Assembly: GCF_003143775.1 (NCBI RefSeq)
Contig: NZ_QFRJ01000007.1
Location: forward strand, 124,001 to 188,000
Length of the DNA stretch: 64,000 nucleotides
Origin: Brumimicrobium oceani
GTDB taxonomy: Bacteria > Bacteroidota > Bacteroidia > Flavobacteriales_D > Crocinitomicaceae
Direction of reading: 5' to 3'
This document shows positions 1 through 8,571 of the stretch, one piece after another. The notes under the pieces are model-generated. The model searched no databases. It was not told where the DNA came from and saw nothing but the letters and a program-made list of their open reading frames with translations. Position numbers and translations under genes: made by a program. Position 1 is the stretch's first letter; each line of letters starts with the position of its first letter.

Positions 1-1341
1 AATCGCGGAGAAACGTTCTGAGAAATCATGAAGCGCTTCAATGGCTTCTTTTTTATCTGAAGGAAGTACAAATGCAGCTATTTCTTCAATTAAAGCTTCT
101 TTTTCCTTCAGGTTATCTTCAAAAACCTTGTCTTTTTGATCGAAATGAGCTTGTTTGGCATCAAAAAATGAATCACAAGCTGCGCGGAATTCTTTCCACA
201 AGCTTTGTTCATTTCTTTGACCTGCGCTACCGGCTTTTTTCCATTGTTTTTGAACGTCAATGATGGCTTTTGTCGTTGGACCCCAATCGGTATTGTCTTT
301 TAAAGCATTGACTTTTTCAATCAATTTCTTTTTTCCTTCAGCGATTTTGTCATATTCTTGCTGAATATCTTTGAAGAACTCACTTTTCAAGGCAAAGAAA
401 TCATCACACAAACTACGGAACTTTTTCCATACTTCATCGTTTTCTTTCTTTGGTCCAAATCCAATAGTTTTCCATTCCTTTTGTAAACCTAAGATTTCTT
501 TCGTTTGTGCAGACCAGTCTTTTACAGAGTCTTTAGTTAAACTTAAAACAGCTTCAGTTTTGGCAATCAATTCGTTTTTCTTCACGATATTTTCTTGCAT
601 CTTCTCGCGTCTTTCATCGTAAAAAGAACGAATTCTGTCGTAAATCTTATTTACAGTAGAGTAGTAGTCGTCTTTAAGCTCTTCCCAATGCTCTTGAGTA
701 GTAGGACCAACGTCTTCCCATTCATTTTGCAATTGTTTGATGGCTGCTTCAACTTCTTTAATTTTCTCAAGCTTACTTAGCCCTTTAATTTGCGTAAGGA
801 GTTCTTTCTTTGCTTCATAATTCTTTTTGAAATCATAATCTTTAATTTCTTTGTAGATATTGATGTTGTAAAAGAACTGCTCTAATAAGCGGCTGTATTC
901 TTGTTGAATATCATTTCTTTTTTCACGTGGAATGTCCCCGATTTTTTTCCACTTGTCATTGATTTCTTTGTGTGCAGAAAAAGCAGCTCCAATGTTTTCT
1001 TCATTGGTAATTACCGTTTGCAATTGCGTAATTAAGGCCCTTTTCTTTTTGAGGTTTTCGTCCTCTTCTAAACGTTTGGCATCAATGATTGCTTTGCGCT
1101 TTTCTTTATATGGAGAAAAGATTTCATAGAATTCTTCTTTTAATGGAATCATCCATTCTTCTTGAGTAAATTCTTCGTTTTTCTCTTTGGCTTCTAATTC
1201 AGCAATTTGATACTGTCGTGTTGCTTCAATTAAATAATCTTCGAATTGCGTACGCAGTTCATTCACTTCTCTTCCGGTACTCAGTACATTTTCTTTTTCC
1301 GTAAGCTCTTTAAGCGCATCAATAAATTCTCTTTTCTCCAT
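1..1341 (-). CDS. DUF349 domain protein (3' end beyond window)
   Basis: The reading frame is open from an ATG at 1341 to the first base of the window, so at least 447 codons are present and the C-terminus is missing. The translation is highly charged and helical, and contains several copies of the DUF349 pattern: an aromatic-Lys spacing such as QKQWKKAG followed by LWKEFRAACDSFF (about 1040-1160 residues-equivalent region at bases 150-270). DUF349 repeats are known as putative nucleic-acid-associated helical modules; the exact role is not established. The start lies 11 bp beyond the stop of the PfkB kinase gene, so the two are probably cotranscribed. Family assignment is from motif recognition; molecular function is unknown. 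Confidence 0.85.
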   Translation of the reverse strand, partial: MEKREFIDALKELTEKENVLSTGREVNELRTQFEDYLIEATRQYQIAELEAKEKNEEFTQEEWMIPLKEEFYEIFSPYKEKRKAIIDAKRLEEDENLKKKRALITQLQTVITNEENIGAAFSAHKEINDKWKKIGDIPREKRNDIQQEYSRLLEQFFYNINIYKEIKDYDFKKNYEAKKELLTQIKGLSKLEKIKEVEAAIKQLQNEWEDVGPTTQEHWEELKDDYYSTVNKIYDRIRSFYDERREKMQENIVKKNELIAKTEAVLSLTKDSVKDWSAQTKEILGLQKEWKTIGFGPKKENDEVWKKFRSLCDDFFALKSEFFKDIQQEYDKIAEGKKKLIEKVNALKDNTDWGPTTKAIIDVQKQWKKAGSAGQRNEQSLWKEFRAACDSFFDAKQAHFDQKDKVFEDNLKEKEALIEEIAAFVLPSDKKEAIEALHDFSERFSAI

Positions 1342-1352
1342 AATAGTGGGGT

Positions 1353-2279
1353 TTAAATAGATTTAACCATGTCGAAGTTTGTCAATTGAACAAACTCTTG
1401 TATGCGGTCTTCTATTTCAGTTTTCGTTAAGTTTTCTAATTTTTCTGTTCCAAATTTCTCTACACAGAAAGAAGCCATAGCAGAACCTGCAATAATTCCT
1501 CTTTTCATATTTTCGAATGAAATATCATCTGTTGATGCTAAATATCCCATAAATCCACCTGCGAAAGTATCTCCTGCTCCTGTTGGATCAAAAACATCTT
1601 CTAAAGGTAGAGCTGGTGCGAAAAACACATCTGTTCCATGAAACAATAAAGCGCCATGTTCACCTTTTTTAATTACTAAGAATTTTGGTCCCATTTCGCG
1701 AATTTTTTTCGCTGCTTTAACCAAAGAATATTCTCCTGAAAGTTGTCTTGCCTCTTCATCATTGATGATCAACATATCTATTGCAGCGATGGCTTTAACC
1801 AAATCATCCATGGCGATATCCATCCAGAAATTCATAGTGTCCATTGCGACTAACTTAGGACGTTTTTCCATTCTGTTGATTACCTTCAACTGCACATCTG
1901 GACTTAGGTTTCCTAACATTAGGTATTCACACCCTTGGTAAGATGCTGGAATAATTGGGTCGAAATTTTCTAAAACGTTTAGCTCAGTTACTAAAGTGTC
2001 TCTTGAGTTCATATCGTTGTGATACTTTCCTGACCAAAAGAAAGATTTCTCTCCTTCGATGATTTGAAGACCTTCAAGGTTTACCCCTTTGTTACTCAAT
2101 TTATCAAGCATTTCTTGAGGAAAATCTTCTCCAACAACGGAAACGATATTTTGATTCTTCATGAAATAAGAAGACGAAAAAGCGATGTATGTTCCCGCTC
2201 CTCCAATAATTTTATCTGTTTTTCCAAAAGGTGTTTCAATGGCGTCAAATGCGACACTTCCAACTGTTACTAAACTCAT
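1353..2279 (-). CDS. PfkB-family carbohydrate/nucleoside kinase
   Basis: A 308-residue protein with the two hallmarks of the PfkB/ribokinase fold: a GG-containing N-terminal substrate loop (GGAGTYIAF near residue 27) and the C-terminal anion-hole/catalytic motif DPTGAGDTFAGGF near residue 235, whose Asp is the general base. Family members phosphorylate sugars or nucleosides with ATP in the cytoplasm. The substrate cannot be read from the sequence; no ribokinase- or fructokinase-specific signature was recognised. The start follows MSLVTVGSVAFDAIETP, typical for the beta-1 strand of this fold, and no plausible upstream start exists. The DUF349 gene begins 11 bp after its stop, indicating a two-gene operon. 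Confidence 0.88.
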   Translation of the reverse strand: MSLVTVGSVAFDAIETPFGKTDKIIGGAGTYIAFSSSYFMKNQNIVSVVGEDFPQEMLDKLSNKGVNLEGLQIIEGEKSFFWSGKYHNDMNSRDTLVTELNVLENFDPIIPASYQGCEYLMLGNLSPDVQLKVINRMEKRPKLVAMDTMNFWMDIAMDDLVKAIAAIDMLIINDEEARQLSGEYSLVKAAKKIREMGPKFLVIKKGEHGALLFHGTDVFFAPALPLEDVFDPTGAGDTFAGGFMGYLASTDDISFENMKRGIIAGSAMASFCVEKFGTEKLENLTKTEIEDRIQEFVQLTNFDMVKSI

Positions 2280-2382
2280 AATCTATAATTTTGATGCAAA
2301 TATATTGTTATTAATATAGATACGCCATTTAGTAAGGTGCTTTCATCACATTTTTATAAACAAAAGCCTTGAAAAGTTACAT

Positions 2383-3048
2383 TTATAGCTTTTCCCAAAC
2401 TTCTTTTGCCAATTTTTTAGCGATTAGAATGTTGGTTTCGGTGTCGTATTCCGTTTCAATAAAAATGGAGAAGGAGATAGTTCCAAAGCGGACGTCTAAA
2501 GATTTATTCAGGTGATCGTAAAAAGCTTGGTCGCCAATTCCAAAAACTTCGGTGAGTTTAAAGTCGGAGTTGTAATTTCCTTGAACACCATAATGCATGC
2601 TGCTTGCGTTTGGGTTTTCAGTAGAATAACTTCCTGTTCCACTATCAGTCGTACTTGCCTTTAGGTCTTCGTTAGAAGAAATCCAATAATTGCGTTGAAA
2701 ATCCCTTTCTGCCGCAATTTCATTCTTGTATTTTCTAAAACTTCCTAGTTTGATATGGTTGTTGGCAAATTCTGATTTTTTGTTAGAAATTTTGTGCTCT
2801 GCATCTTGCGACTTTTCCCAGAAATAACCGCATTGAGAAATATCATTACTGGATTGCGGGTAAACATTTTTGAGTTCTAATTTTGATGTGGATATACCAA
2901 AATGCGATAAAACCATTTGTTTGGTGAGGTATTCACAAGGATTTTCGGATAAATCTACGTCTTTATAGTATCTATTGTTGTCTGAATTTTTATTACAGGA
3001 GCTTAAAAATAAAAAGGTTACGGTGATAAAAAATAATGAATATTTCAT
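2383..3048 (-). CDS. Hypothetical secreted lipoprotein
   Basis: Predicted lipoprotein of 221 residues. The start is placed at 3048, where MKYSLFFITVTFLFLSSC gives a clean signal peptide with a lipobox Cys at residue 18; an upstream in-frame ATG (3084) would bury the signal sequence behind 12 unsuitable residues. The mature part begins with an Asn/Asp-rich linker and then has conserved-looking segments (CEYLTKQMV, ISQCGYFW with two further Cys that could pair). I do not recognise the family. Its upstream neighbour is the tandem array at 3181-3610 and it has no operon partner. Likely anchored in an outer or inner membrane facing the periplasm. Confidence 0.7.
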   Translation of the reverse strand: MKYSLFFITVTFLFLSSCNKNSDNNRYYKDVDLSENPCEYLTKQMVLSHFGISTSKLELKNVYPQSSNDISQCGYFWEKSQDAEHKISNKKSEFANNHIKLGSFRKYKNEIAAERDFQRNYWISSNEDLKASTTDSGTGSYSTENPNASSMHYGVQGNYNSDFKLTEVFGIGDQAFYDHLNKSLDVRFGTISFSIFIETEYDTETNILIAKKLAKEVWEKL

Positions 3049-3180
3049 GATTGGTTTGATTTGGGTTGCGCAAATATAAATCAAAAAAATGAAAAGACAA
3101 TAATGTTTTGAAATATAAATAACTAATTAACAGCTCTATATGAATCCAAAGTGCAGAGTTATACAGAAACAGCCCCACTC

Positions 3181-3610
3181 CACCCAAAAAACGATCTACG
3201 CAATCCCCGAAAATCTGCCAGAACCAAAAGAGCGCCAGACCCCCCAAAAAAGATCTGCGAAATCTGCGAAAATCTGCGGGAGAACCAAAAGAGCGCCAGC
3301 TCCCCCAAAAAAAGATCTGCGAAATCTGCGAAAATCTGCGGGAGAACCAAAAGAGCGCCAGCTCCCCCAAAAAAGATCTGCGAAATCTGCGAAAATCTGC
3401 GGGAGAACCAAAAGAGCGCCAGCTCCCCCAAAAAAAGATCTGCGAAATCTGCGAAAATCTGCGGGAGAACCAAAAGAGCGCCAGACCCCCCAAAAAAAGA
3501 TCTGCGAAATCTGCGAAAATCTGCGGGAGAACCAAAAGAGCGCCAGACCCCCCAAAAAAGATCTGCGAAATCTGCGAAAATCTGCGGGAAACCCAAAAAA
3601 GCACAACGCC
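3181..3610. repeat. Tandem array A, 60-62 bp unit, about 7 copies
   Basis: About six near-identical and one degenerate unit are stacked head to tail. Each unit runs: a C-run, an A-run, GATCTGCGAAATCTGCG, AAAATCTGCGGGAGAACC, AAAAGAGCGCCAG. Units differ mainly in the number of C and A in the homopolymer junction, giving unit lengths of 60, 61 or 62. Because the length is not a multiple of three and varies, the long open frames across it on both strands are by-products of a stop-poor repeat and not genes. The first (3181-3240) and last (3590-3610) units are decayed. The same unit family forms array B at 43668-43990. Confidence 0.93.
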
Positions 3611-3696
3611 CCCAATGTACGCTTTTAAAACTTCCAACGTTAATAAGTATAGCTATCGATGTAACAAAGGAATTGATATGCTATTAAATTTGTTTT

Positions 3697-6351
3697 ATGA
3701 ATTGGAGAAAAGGGTATACTGTTTTTAAATGGATCGCGGGCATAGTTCTGTCCTTGATGCTGTTGATCAGTGCTTTGCTCTTGGTTTTTAAGGAAGACAT
3801 AAAATCTTATGCTTTAAATGAAGCCAATAAATACATCAATAAACGCGTTCATATCAGCTATATCGATGTAGGAATTTGGAAAAGCTTTCCAGATTTAACG
3901 CTTTCCTTTGACGATGTTTTGGTTTATAGCAAGTTTGATAAGTTGGAAACAAGCGATACGGCAATATTTGCTAAAAAAATTGATTTACGCCTCAATCCAT
4001 TAGACCTTTTAGGAAGTAAAATGGATGTTCACCGTATTGACATAGAAAGAGCAAAGCTCAATTTGAAAATTCTGAAAAATGGGGAGGTAAACTATGATTT
4101 CCTTAAACCAAGCGAAGACACTACAGTTACACCATTCGAATTCAATCTAAAGAAAATCAATCTAAGAGCTACCGACTTTACTTACAACAATGAATCTACA
4201 GATCAGTTTTATTCAGCTTATTTTAATGCATTGGAATTTCAAGGTTCGTTTAATGAAAAGCAATTTATCTTGGATGCGCAGACAAAGTTTGACATCAATA
4301 CAATTCAATCAAAATCCGTAAGATTAGTCGAAAATAAGAAGGCGGAGTGCGATATTTCTATTCAAATGGATCAGATTAATGATGTTTTTGAAATTATATC
4401 TGCAGATTTATCAATTAATCAACTTCCATTTTTAATCAAGGGAAAAGTAAGTAATGACAGTTTAGACTTTTATATCGGAGCAAAAGATTTGAATTTAGCT
4501 GATGTTGCCAAAAACTTCACCCTGCAAGAGCTGGATGTCGTGGATGAAATTAACGGACAAGGAAAAGTAAATTTTGAACTGTTTATCAAGGGAGCGAATG
4601 AAAAAACGGCTTCACCCGCAATTGATGCTAATTTTGATGTGAAAAACGGAAGTCTCTCTGATCAAGGATTCTCATTGTCGCAAATTAATTTGAAGGGGAA
4701 ATATTCTAACGGCGTAGAAAACGGAAAAGAGCAGCTCACACTTTCTACCTTGTCATTTTATACCCTAAATGAAAAATTTACGGGAAATTTATTGGTTTCA
4801 GATTTCGATAGACCACGCCTAAGGGGGAAAGCAGATGGATTGTTAGATTTAAAAGCTGTTCACCGTTTATTTGGACCATTTTCGCTGCAGGAACTTTCGG
4901 GAAATATTTCGTTAAAAGGAGACTTTGATTTGAGAATGAATCAACCCAAAACAGATCAAAAAGACATTAGCATTTATGATTTAAGAGCAAGTTTAGCACT
5001 TGAAAACATAAGTGCGCAGTTTGTGGATGATGATAGATTGTTGCACATTCCAAATGGAAACATAACCATAAGGAATCAATTTGCTGGGATTACAGATTTA
5101 GCCTTAAGTCTCAATAATTCATCCTTAGTTTTAGATGGAGAGTTTGATAATTTGGCCAACTATTTTAAGGGAGAGGGAAATTTGAAGGTTGATGCAAATG
5201 TGACAAGTGAAGCCTTGTTTTTGGACGATCTTTCTACGACAAATGAAGAGGAAATCAAATCAAAAGCTTGGATTTTGCCCAATGATATCGACGGAAAAGT
5301 AATTCTGTCCTTGAGTAAAGTGGAGTACAGCGGACATGAATATTCTGAGATTAAAGGGAGAATGGACTTTGGAAATAGACAATTGTATTTTCCGCTGGTG
5401 GAGGGAGTGAGTGCAAATTCTAAAATAGGCGGAAGTTTAAAAATTACGGAAGAAAAACCCATGTTTCTTTTGGTGGAAACGAACCTAAACTCAGACGCGG
5501 TCAACTTTGAGCCTTTGTTTGCTGAATGGAATAATTTTGATCAAACGGTAATCACGTCAGAAAATATTCGTGGCAAGGCGGCAATTAAACTAAATTTCAG
5601 CGGCCCATTTGACTTGTATGAAGAGAAAATTTTGAAAGACGACTTTGATGTTAAAGCACATGTAAAAATCTCTGAAGGCGCTTTGATTAATGTTTTGCCG
5701 TTTAAGGAAATTACCAATAGTCTAAAGGCGTCTGGCGGGAATTTACTCATTCCAAAATCAAAAATAGATGAATTTGAAAAGCGTTTATTGAACCTACAGT
5801 TTGATTCTTTTGAGAATGAATTTTCAGTGAAAAACGGTGTCATCACAATTCCAAGAATGGCCATTAATTCAAATGCACTGGATGTTAATCTTTCCGGAAC
5901 ACATTCTTTTGAAAATGTAATCGATTATTCTTTTGATTTCAGATTTAGGGAGATTAAAGGAATGGAAAACTCCGAGTTTGGTGATATTGTGGATGACGGT
6001 ACCGGATTTCGTGTTTTTCTAAAAATGTCTGGAACGATTGAAAATCCGAAATTTTCGTGGGATAAAGAAGCGAAAAAAGAGGTGAAAGAAGAACAGCGAG
6101 AGCAAGCAAAGGAAGATTTGAAAAGCGCCTTAAAAACAGGTTTCGGGATTAATAAGAAAGACAGCACCATTCGAGATTTGAAGGAAAAAGAAAAGCAAGA
6201 GGAAAAAATTATAATGGATTTCGGAAAAGATACGCTGCAAGATGAATTTTCACCAGCGAACAAAAAGAAGAAAAAGAATGCCTTGCAACGAAAAATCGAT
6301 GCTTGGAAAAAGGAAAATGAAAAAGAGAAACCTACGTTTGAAATAGAATGA
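3697..6351 (+). CDS. AsmA-family protein (large periplasmic/membrane-anchored)
   Basis: An 884-residue protein starting MNWRKGYTVFKWIAG with one N-terminal membrane helix (about residues 11-30) followed by a long beta-rich periplasmic region typical of the AsmA/TamB-like family (early motif YINKRVHISYIDVGIWKSFP, where the conserved pattern of a short loop followed by PDLTLSFDDV is visible; C-terminal AsmA_2-like section around residues 640-790). AsmA-like proteins are thought to bridge the envelope and influence outer-membrane lipid or protein assembly. The last about 100 residues are very rich in Lys and Glu, predicted disordered or coiled. It stands alone, with tandem array A upstream and a 458-bp non-coding region downstream. 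Confidence 0.82.
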   Translation: MNWRKGYTVFKWIAGIVLSLMLLISALLLVFKEDIKSYALNEANKYINKRVHISYIDVGIWKSFPDLTLSFDDVLVYSKFDKLETSDTAIFAKKIDLRLNPLDLLGSKMDVHRIDIERAKLNLKILKNGEVNYDFLKPSEDTTVTPFEFNLKKINLRATDFTYNNESTDQFYSAYFNALEFQGSFNEKQFILDAQTKFDINTIQSKSVRLVENKKAECDISIQMDQINDVFEIISADLSINQLPFLIKGKVSNDSLDFYIGAKDLNLADVAKNFTLQELDVVDEINGQGKVNFELFIKGANEKTASPAIDANFDVKNGSLSDQGFSLSQINLKGKYSNGVENGKEQLTLSTLSFYTLNEKFTGNLLVSDFDRPRLRGKADGLLDLKAVHRLFGPFSLQELSGNISLKGDFDLRMNQPKTDQKDISIYDLRASLALENISAQFVDDDRLLHIPNGNITIRNQFAGITDLALSLNNSSLVLDGEFDNLANYFKGEGNLKVDANVTSEALFLDDLSTTNEEEIKSKAWILPNDIDGKVILSLSKVEYSGHEYSEIKGRMDFGNRQLYFPLVEGVSANSKIGGSLKITEEKPMFLLVETNLNSDAVNFEPLFAEWNNFDQTVITSENIRGKAAIKLNFSGPFDLYEEKILKDDFDVKAHVKISEGALINVLPFKEITNSLKASGGNLLIPKSKIDEFEKRLLNLQFDSFENEFSVKNGVITIPRMAINSNALDVNLSGTHSFENVIDYSFDFRFREIKGMENSEFGDIVDDGTGFRVFLKMSGTIENPKFSWDKEAKKEVKEEQREQAKEDLKSALKTGFGINKKDSTIRDLKEKEKQEEKIIMDFGKDTLQDEFSPANKKKKKNALQRKIDAWKKENEKEKPTFEIE

Positions 6352-6463
6352 TGTTGAGAATTATGAATGTTAGACGCTGCAATAGGACGCGGATGACACA
6401 GATTTTCAATCGCGGATTTTCACGGATTTAAAAATTTAGCGTAGTGAGCACCATCTAAATTCG

Positions 6464-6506
6464 TTATCCTTCGGCGCCTTCGACAAGCTCAGTCACCGAA
6501 GGATAA
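6464..6506. repeat. REP-like hairpin with CTTCGACAAGCTCAG core
   Basis: Perfect 11-bp inverted repeat (6464-6474 with 6496-6506), loop of 21 nt containing CTTCGACAAGCTCAG. A related hairpin with TTCGACTACGCTCAG is at 7952-7979. It sits well after the AsmA gene with no T-run, so it is more likely a dispersed palindrome than a terminator. Confidence 0.6.
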
Positions 6507-6796
6507 TCCCGCTGACTAGCATGTTGAAGGCAACAATTGAAACATATAAGTTGGTTTTATCTTAGAAAACTCAGTCATCACAGCGCCATAGAATTCAACC
6601 TCTCTTTCTCCAAACGTTTAGCGCCATGCACAAAAAAAACTCTGTGAATCTCTTTTGCTCCGTACCCTCTCAATAATACCCCTGAGAAACGCGAACACTA
6701 CACAAATTGGTTTCATTGAGGGCTAAACCCCTCCGCAATTATCTACACTCAAATCACGATTTTTTAAATGAAACATACGTAATTCTCTTATTTAAT

Positions 6797-6804
6797 TACT
6801 TTTG
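6797..6804 (+). promoter_or_regulatory. Candidate -7 promoter element (TACTTTTG) for pnuC
   Basis: Matches the Bacteroidota -7 consensus TAnnTTTG. It ends only 5 nt before the pnuC ATG, so the transcript would be leaderless or nearly so. No clear TTTG -33 element was seen at the usual spacing, so this is a tentative call. Confidence 0.3.
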
Positions 6805-6809
6805 GGAAA

Positions 6810-7430
6810 ATGGAGATTATTAATGAAATTATTCAAGGTTTAATTGACACTTCAGCACTTGAATGGGCTGGTGTTATAATTGGAACATTCTACCTGATTT
6901 TTATTGCACGAAAAAACCGATTTGGTTGGCTTTTCGCAATGGTGAGTACTTCAATCTATATTTATCTTACTTACAGTGTTGGGTTATATATTGAATCTGG
7001 TTTACAGATTTTCTATTTTGTAATGGCTATTTATGGCTGGGCTTCTTGGAACAAAACTCCTTCCGAAAAAAGATTAATCATAAAATGGCCAATAAAATAT
7101 CATATCATCAATATTTTGGTCAGCTCGGTTGTCACTTTACTTTTAGGGTTCATAATGGCGAAATATACAGATCAAAAAAGTCCTTATCTCGATGCTTTTT
7201 CAACTGTTTTTAGTTTGGTTGCTACATTTATGGTTGCCCAGCGTGTTCTAGAAAACTGGATTTATTGGATTGTTATTGACGCAGCGCTTATCTTTCTTTA
7301 TGCAGACCGTGGCTTCTACCTCACAGGATTCCATTATTTAGTTTATACCATTATTGCTATTTTTGCTTTTTTCTCTTGGTATAAATTATTTAAAGCTCAA
7401 AAAAATGAAAATCACGTTCACAGGACCTGA
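6810..7430 (+). CDS. pnuC: Nicotinamide riboside transporter PnuC
   Basis: A 206-residue multi-pass membrane protein with about seven hydrophobic helices. The family signature region is visible: RKNRFGWLFAMVSTSIY in the second/third helix, YGWASWNK after helix 3, and the distal VAQRVLENWIYWIVIDA with LYADRGFYLT. PnuC proteins move nicotinamide riboside across the cytoplasmic membrane by facilitated diffusion, driven by phosphorylation inside. The next gene, overlapping its end by 26 bp, encodes a NadR-type riboside kinase that would trap the substrate. Homologues called PnuT carry thiamine, but the kinase partner argues for the riboside here. Confidence 0.88.
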   Translation: MEIINEIIQGLIDTSALEWAGVIIGTFYLIFIARKNRFGWLFAMVSTSIYIYLTYSVGLYIESGLQIFYFVMAIYGWASWNKTPSEKRLIIKWPIKYHIINILVSSVVTLLLGFIMAKYTDQKSPYLDAFSTVFSLVATFMVAQRVLENWIYWIVIDAALIFLYADRGFYLTGFHYLVYTIIAIFAFFSWYKLFKAQKNENHVHRT

Positions 7431-7932
7431 AAGCTCGGGAAAGACAAGTATTTCGAAAGCAATCGCAGAACATTTTGAAGCACAATGGTTTCCTGAACAT
7501 GCGAGAGAATATCTTTTGAATCGTGATGGAAAATATGAGTTTCATCATATTGAGCAAATTGCGCTTAACCAAGATATGATCAGACAAGCGGAAGAAAAGA
7601 GAGGAATGAAAATTTATGACACCGAAAATACAGTGCTCTACATTTGGTCGACTTTCAAATACCAAAAATGTGCTGAAAGTGTGAAATCCTTAATGGAGAA
7701 TCAGCGCTTTTCTCATTACTTTTTATGCAGTCCAGAGGGGATTCCTTGGGAAGAAGATCCATTAAGAGAAAACCCAAATCAAAGAGAAGAGTTGTTTGAT
7801 TTGTATTTAGCGGAATTAAAAAGGCAAAAGGTCGATTTCACGATTTTAGAAGGTGATTTTGAAGCAAGAAAAGAAAAAGCAATTGAGATAATTGAGGAGA
7901 TCAGCTTGTCGCAGGGTGGATTTTGTGTTTAA
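7405..7932 (+). CDS. NadR-type nicotinamide riboside kinase (AAA/P-loop)
   Basis: A 175-residue P-loop kinase. The start at 7405 is chosen because MKITFTGPESSGKTSIS begins directly with the Walker A strand and loop (GPESSGKT); the longer upstream frame only reads pnuC sequence. Later features match the kinase domain of NadR: FPEHAREYL, a hydrophobic YDTENTVL Walker-B-like segment, and the lid and C-terminal EGDFEAR. It lacks the N-terminal HTH and the adenylyltransferase domain of enterobacterial NadR, so it should convert nicotinamide riboside to NMN only. Overlap with pnuC implies translational coupling and a shared NAD-salvage role. Confidence 0.88.
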   Translation: MKITFTGPESSGKTSISKAIAEHFEAQWFPEHAREYLLNRDGKYEFHHIEQIALNQDMIRQAEEKRGMKIYDTENTVLYIWSTFKYQKCAESVKSLMENQRFSHYFLCSPEGIPWEEDPLRENPNQREELFDLYLAELKRQKVDFTILEGDFEARKEKAIEIIEEISLSQGGFCV

Positions 7933-7934
7933 GT

Positions 7935-7995
7935 TAGGCGCTGTAATGGAACGTGGGCTTCGACTACGCTCAGCCCACGCATTCATCGCAGCATA
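7935..7995. repeat. Intergenic hairpin with TTCGACTACGCTCAG core
   Basis: An 8-bp perfect stem (CGTGGGCT 7952-7959 with AGCCCACG 7972-7979) preceded by GGCGCTGTAATGGAACG, which recurs at 63906. It follows the riboside kinase but lacks a T-run, so terminator function is uncertain. Confidence 0.5.
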
Positions 7996-8093
7996 GCTTG
8001 TCGAAAGCGTCGAAGGCAATAATTTAAAAGTTCAGGTTAGTCAACAACTGACGAAATTCACTTTTTATTTTATGGATTGATGAGTTTATACCC

Positions 8094-8101
8094 TATCTTT
8101 G
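8094..8101 (+). promoter_or_regulatory. Candidate -7 element (TATCTTTG)
   Basis: Perfect match to TAnnTTTG four bases before the ATG at 8106. A TTG trinucleotide is at 8077-8079, a shorter spacing than the usual 17-23 bp, so only the -7 element is well supported. Confidence 0.4.
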
Positions 8102-8105
8102 TAGC

Positions 8106-8372
8106 ATGAAAAAATGGCTTCCTTATATTCTATTATTAGTTGCTTTTATTTTTTTCTTCACCGGAGATGTAGAAGCGCAATGTTCACAATGTAAATTGCT
8201 GGCTGAGCAAAGTGGTGATTCTGTGGACGACAGTATTCTTGATAACACCAACGGAAATAACATCAACTCCGCAATTTTATACATCATGGCTTCGCCGTAT
8301 ATTCTAATAGGAGTGATAGCGCTTTTGTTCCGCAAGAAAATCAAAACAGCGTTTAAGAAGAAGTTCGGGTAG
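8106..8372 (+). CDS. Small membrane protein with CxxC motif
   Basis: An 88-residue protein. Residues 1-25 form a hydrophobic signal sequence ending VEAQ, directly followed by CSQCK, then a polar Asp/Asn-rich stretch (residues 35-55) and a second hydrophobic helix ending in a basic tail (FRKKIKTAFKKKFG). This gives a small protein with a periplasmic CxxC loop and a C-terminal membrane anchor. I recognise the overall type as a recurring small protein in flavobacteria but do not know a function. The CxxC could bind metal or take part in disulfide chemistry; that is inference. A promoter-like TATCTTTG lies immediately upstream. Confidence 0.72.
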   Translation: MKKWLPYILLLVAFIFFFTGDVEAQCSQCKLLAEQSGDSVDDSILDNTNGNNINSAILYIMASPYILIGVIALLFRKKIKTAFKKKFG

Positions 8373-8397
8373 GATGCGTTGTTGCGCTGTATTTTTC

Positions 8398-8567
8398 TAA
8401 TGTTTAATTTTTTCTAATGTTTAATTATTAATGTTTAAGGATTAACGGGGACGTTGTTGCGCTGGACGCTTTTTCGGAGTAAGCACAATTTCAATCTTGT
8501 TGAAATTCAATGCCCTGGGCGTTAAACATTAATAATTAACCCTTAAACATTAAAACAAAACATTAAA
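8398..8567. repeat. TTAATGTTTAA-bounded palindromic element, copy 1
   Basis: Both ends carry inverted copies of TAATGTTTAATTATTAATG / CATTAATAATTAA-type sequence. The interior reads ACGTTGTTGCGCTGGACGCTTTTT and then a hairpin AATTTCAA-TCTTG-TTGAAATT (8487-8494 with 8500-8507). A second full copy in opposite orientation lies at 15798-15976. A decayed left end (GCGTTGTTGCGCTGTATTT) directly precedes it at 8376-8397. Confidence 0.75.
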
Positions 8568-8571
8568 GCTC

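Larger units (their letters stand above)
6352..6809. other. Intergenic region with dispersed-repeat debris
   Basis: No convincing gene. At 6371-6430 there is a CGCGGATGACACAGATT...CGCGGATTTTCACGGATT motif also seen in part at 63905-63985. At 6464-6506 an 11-bp perfect stem (TTATCCTTCGG / CCGAAGGATAA) encloses CTTCGACAAGCTCAG, a short intergenic palindrome type. A weaker GAGGG/CCCTC hairpin lies near 6718-6733. I considered a thiamine riboswitch for pnuC and did not find its conserved core. Confidence 0.6.

Noticed and set aside
3181-3610. Array A as a CRISPR array
   Set aside because: Units are contiguous copies with no unique spacers, and no cas gene is in the window.
3140-3687. Several overlapping frames of 139-214 codons on both strands across array A
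   Set aside because: The unit is 60-62 bp and varies in length, so frames shift between units; the peptides are translations of a simple repeat, occur on both strands at once, and have no start signals.
6560-6800. TPP or NAD riboswitch upstream of pnuC
   Set aside because: A CTGAGA string occurs at about 6681, but the other conserved blocks of the thiamine riboswitch (ACCC-x-GAACCTGAT and the closing stem) are absent. No recognised NAD riboswitch core was seen either.
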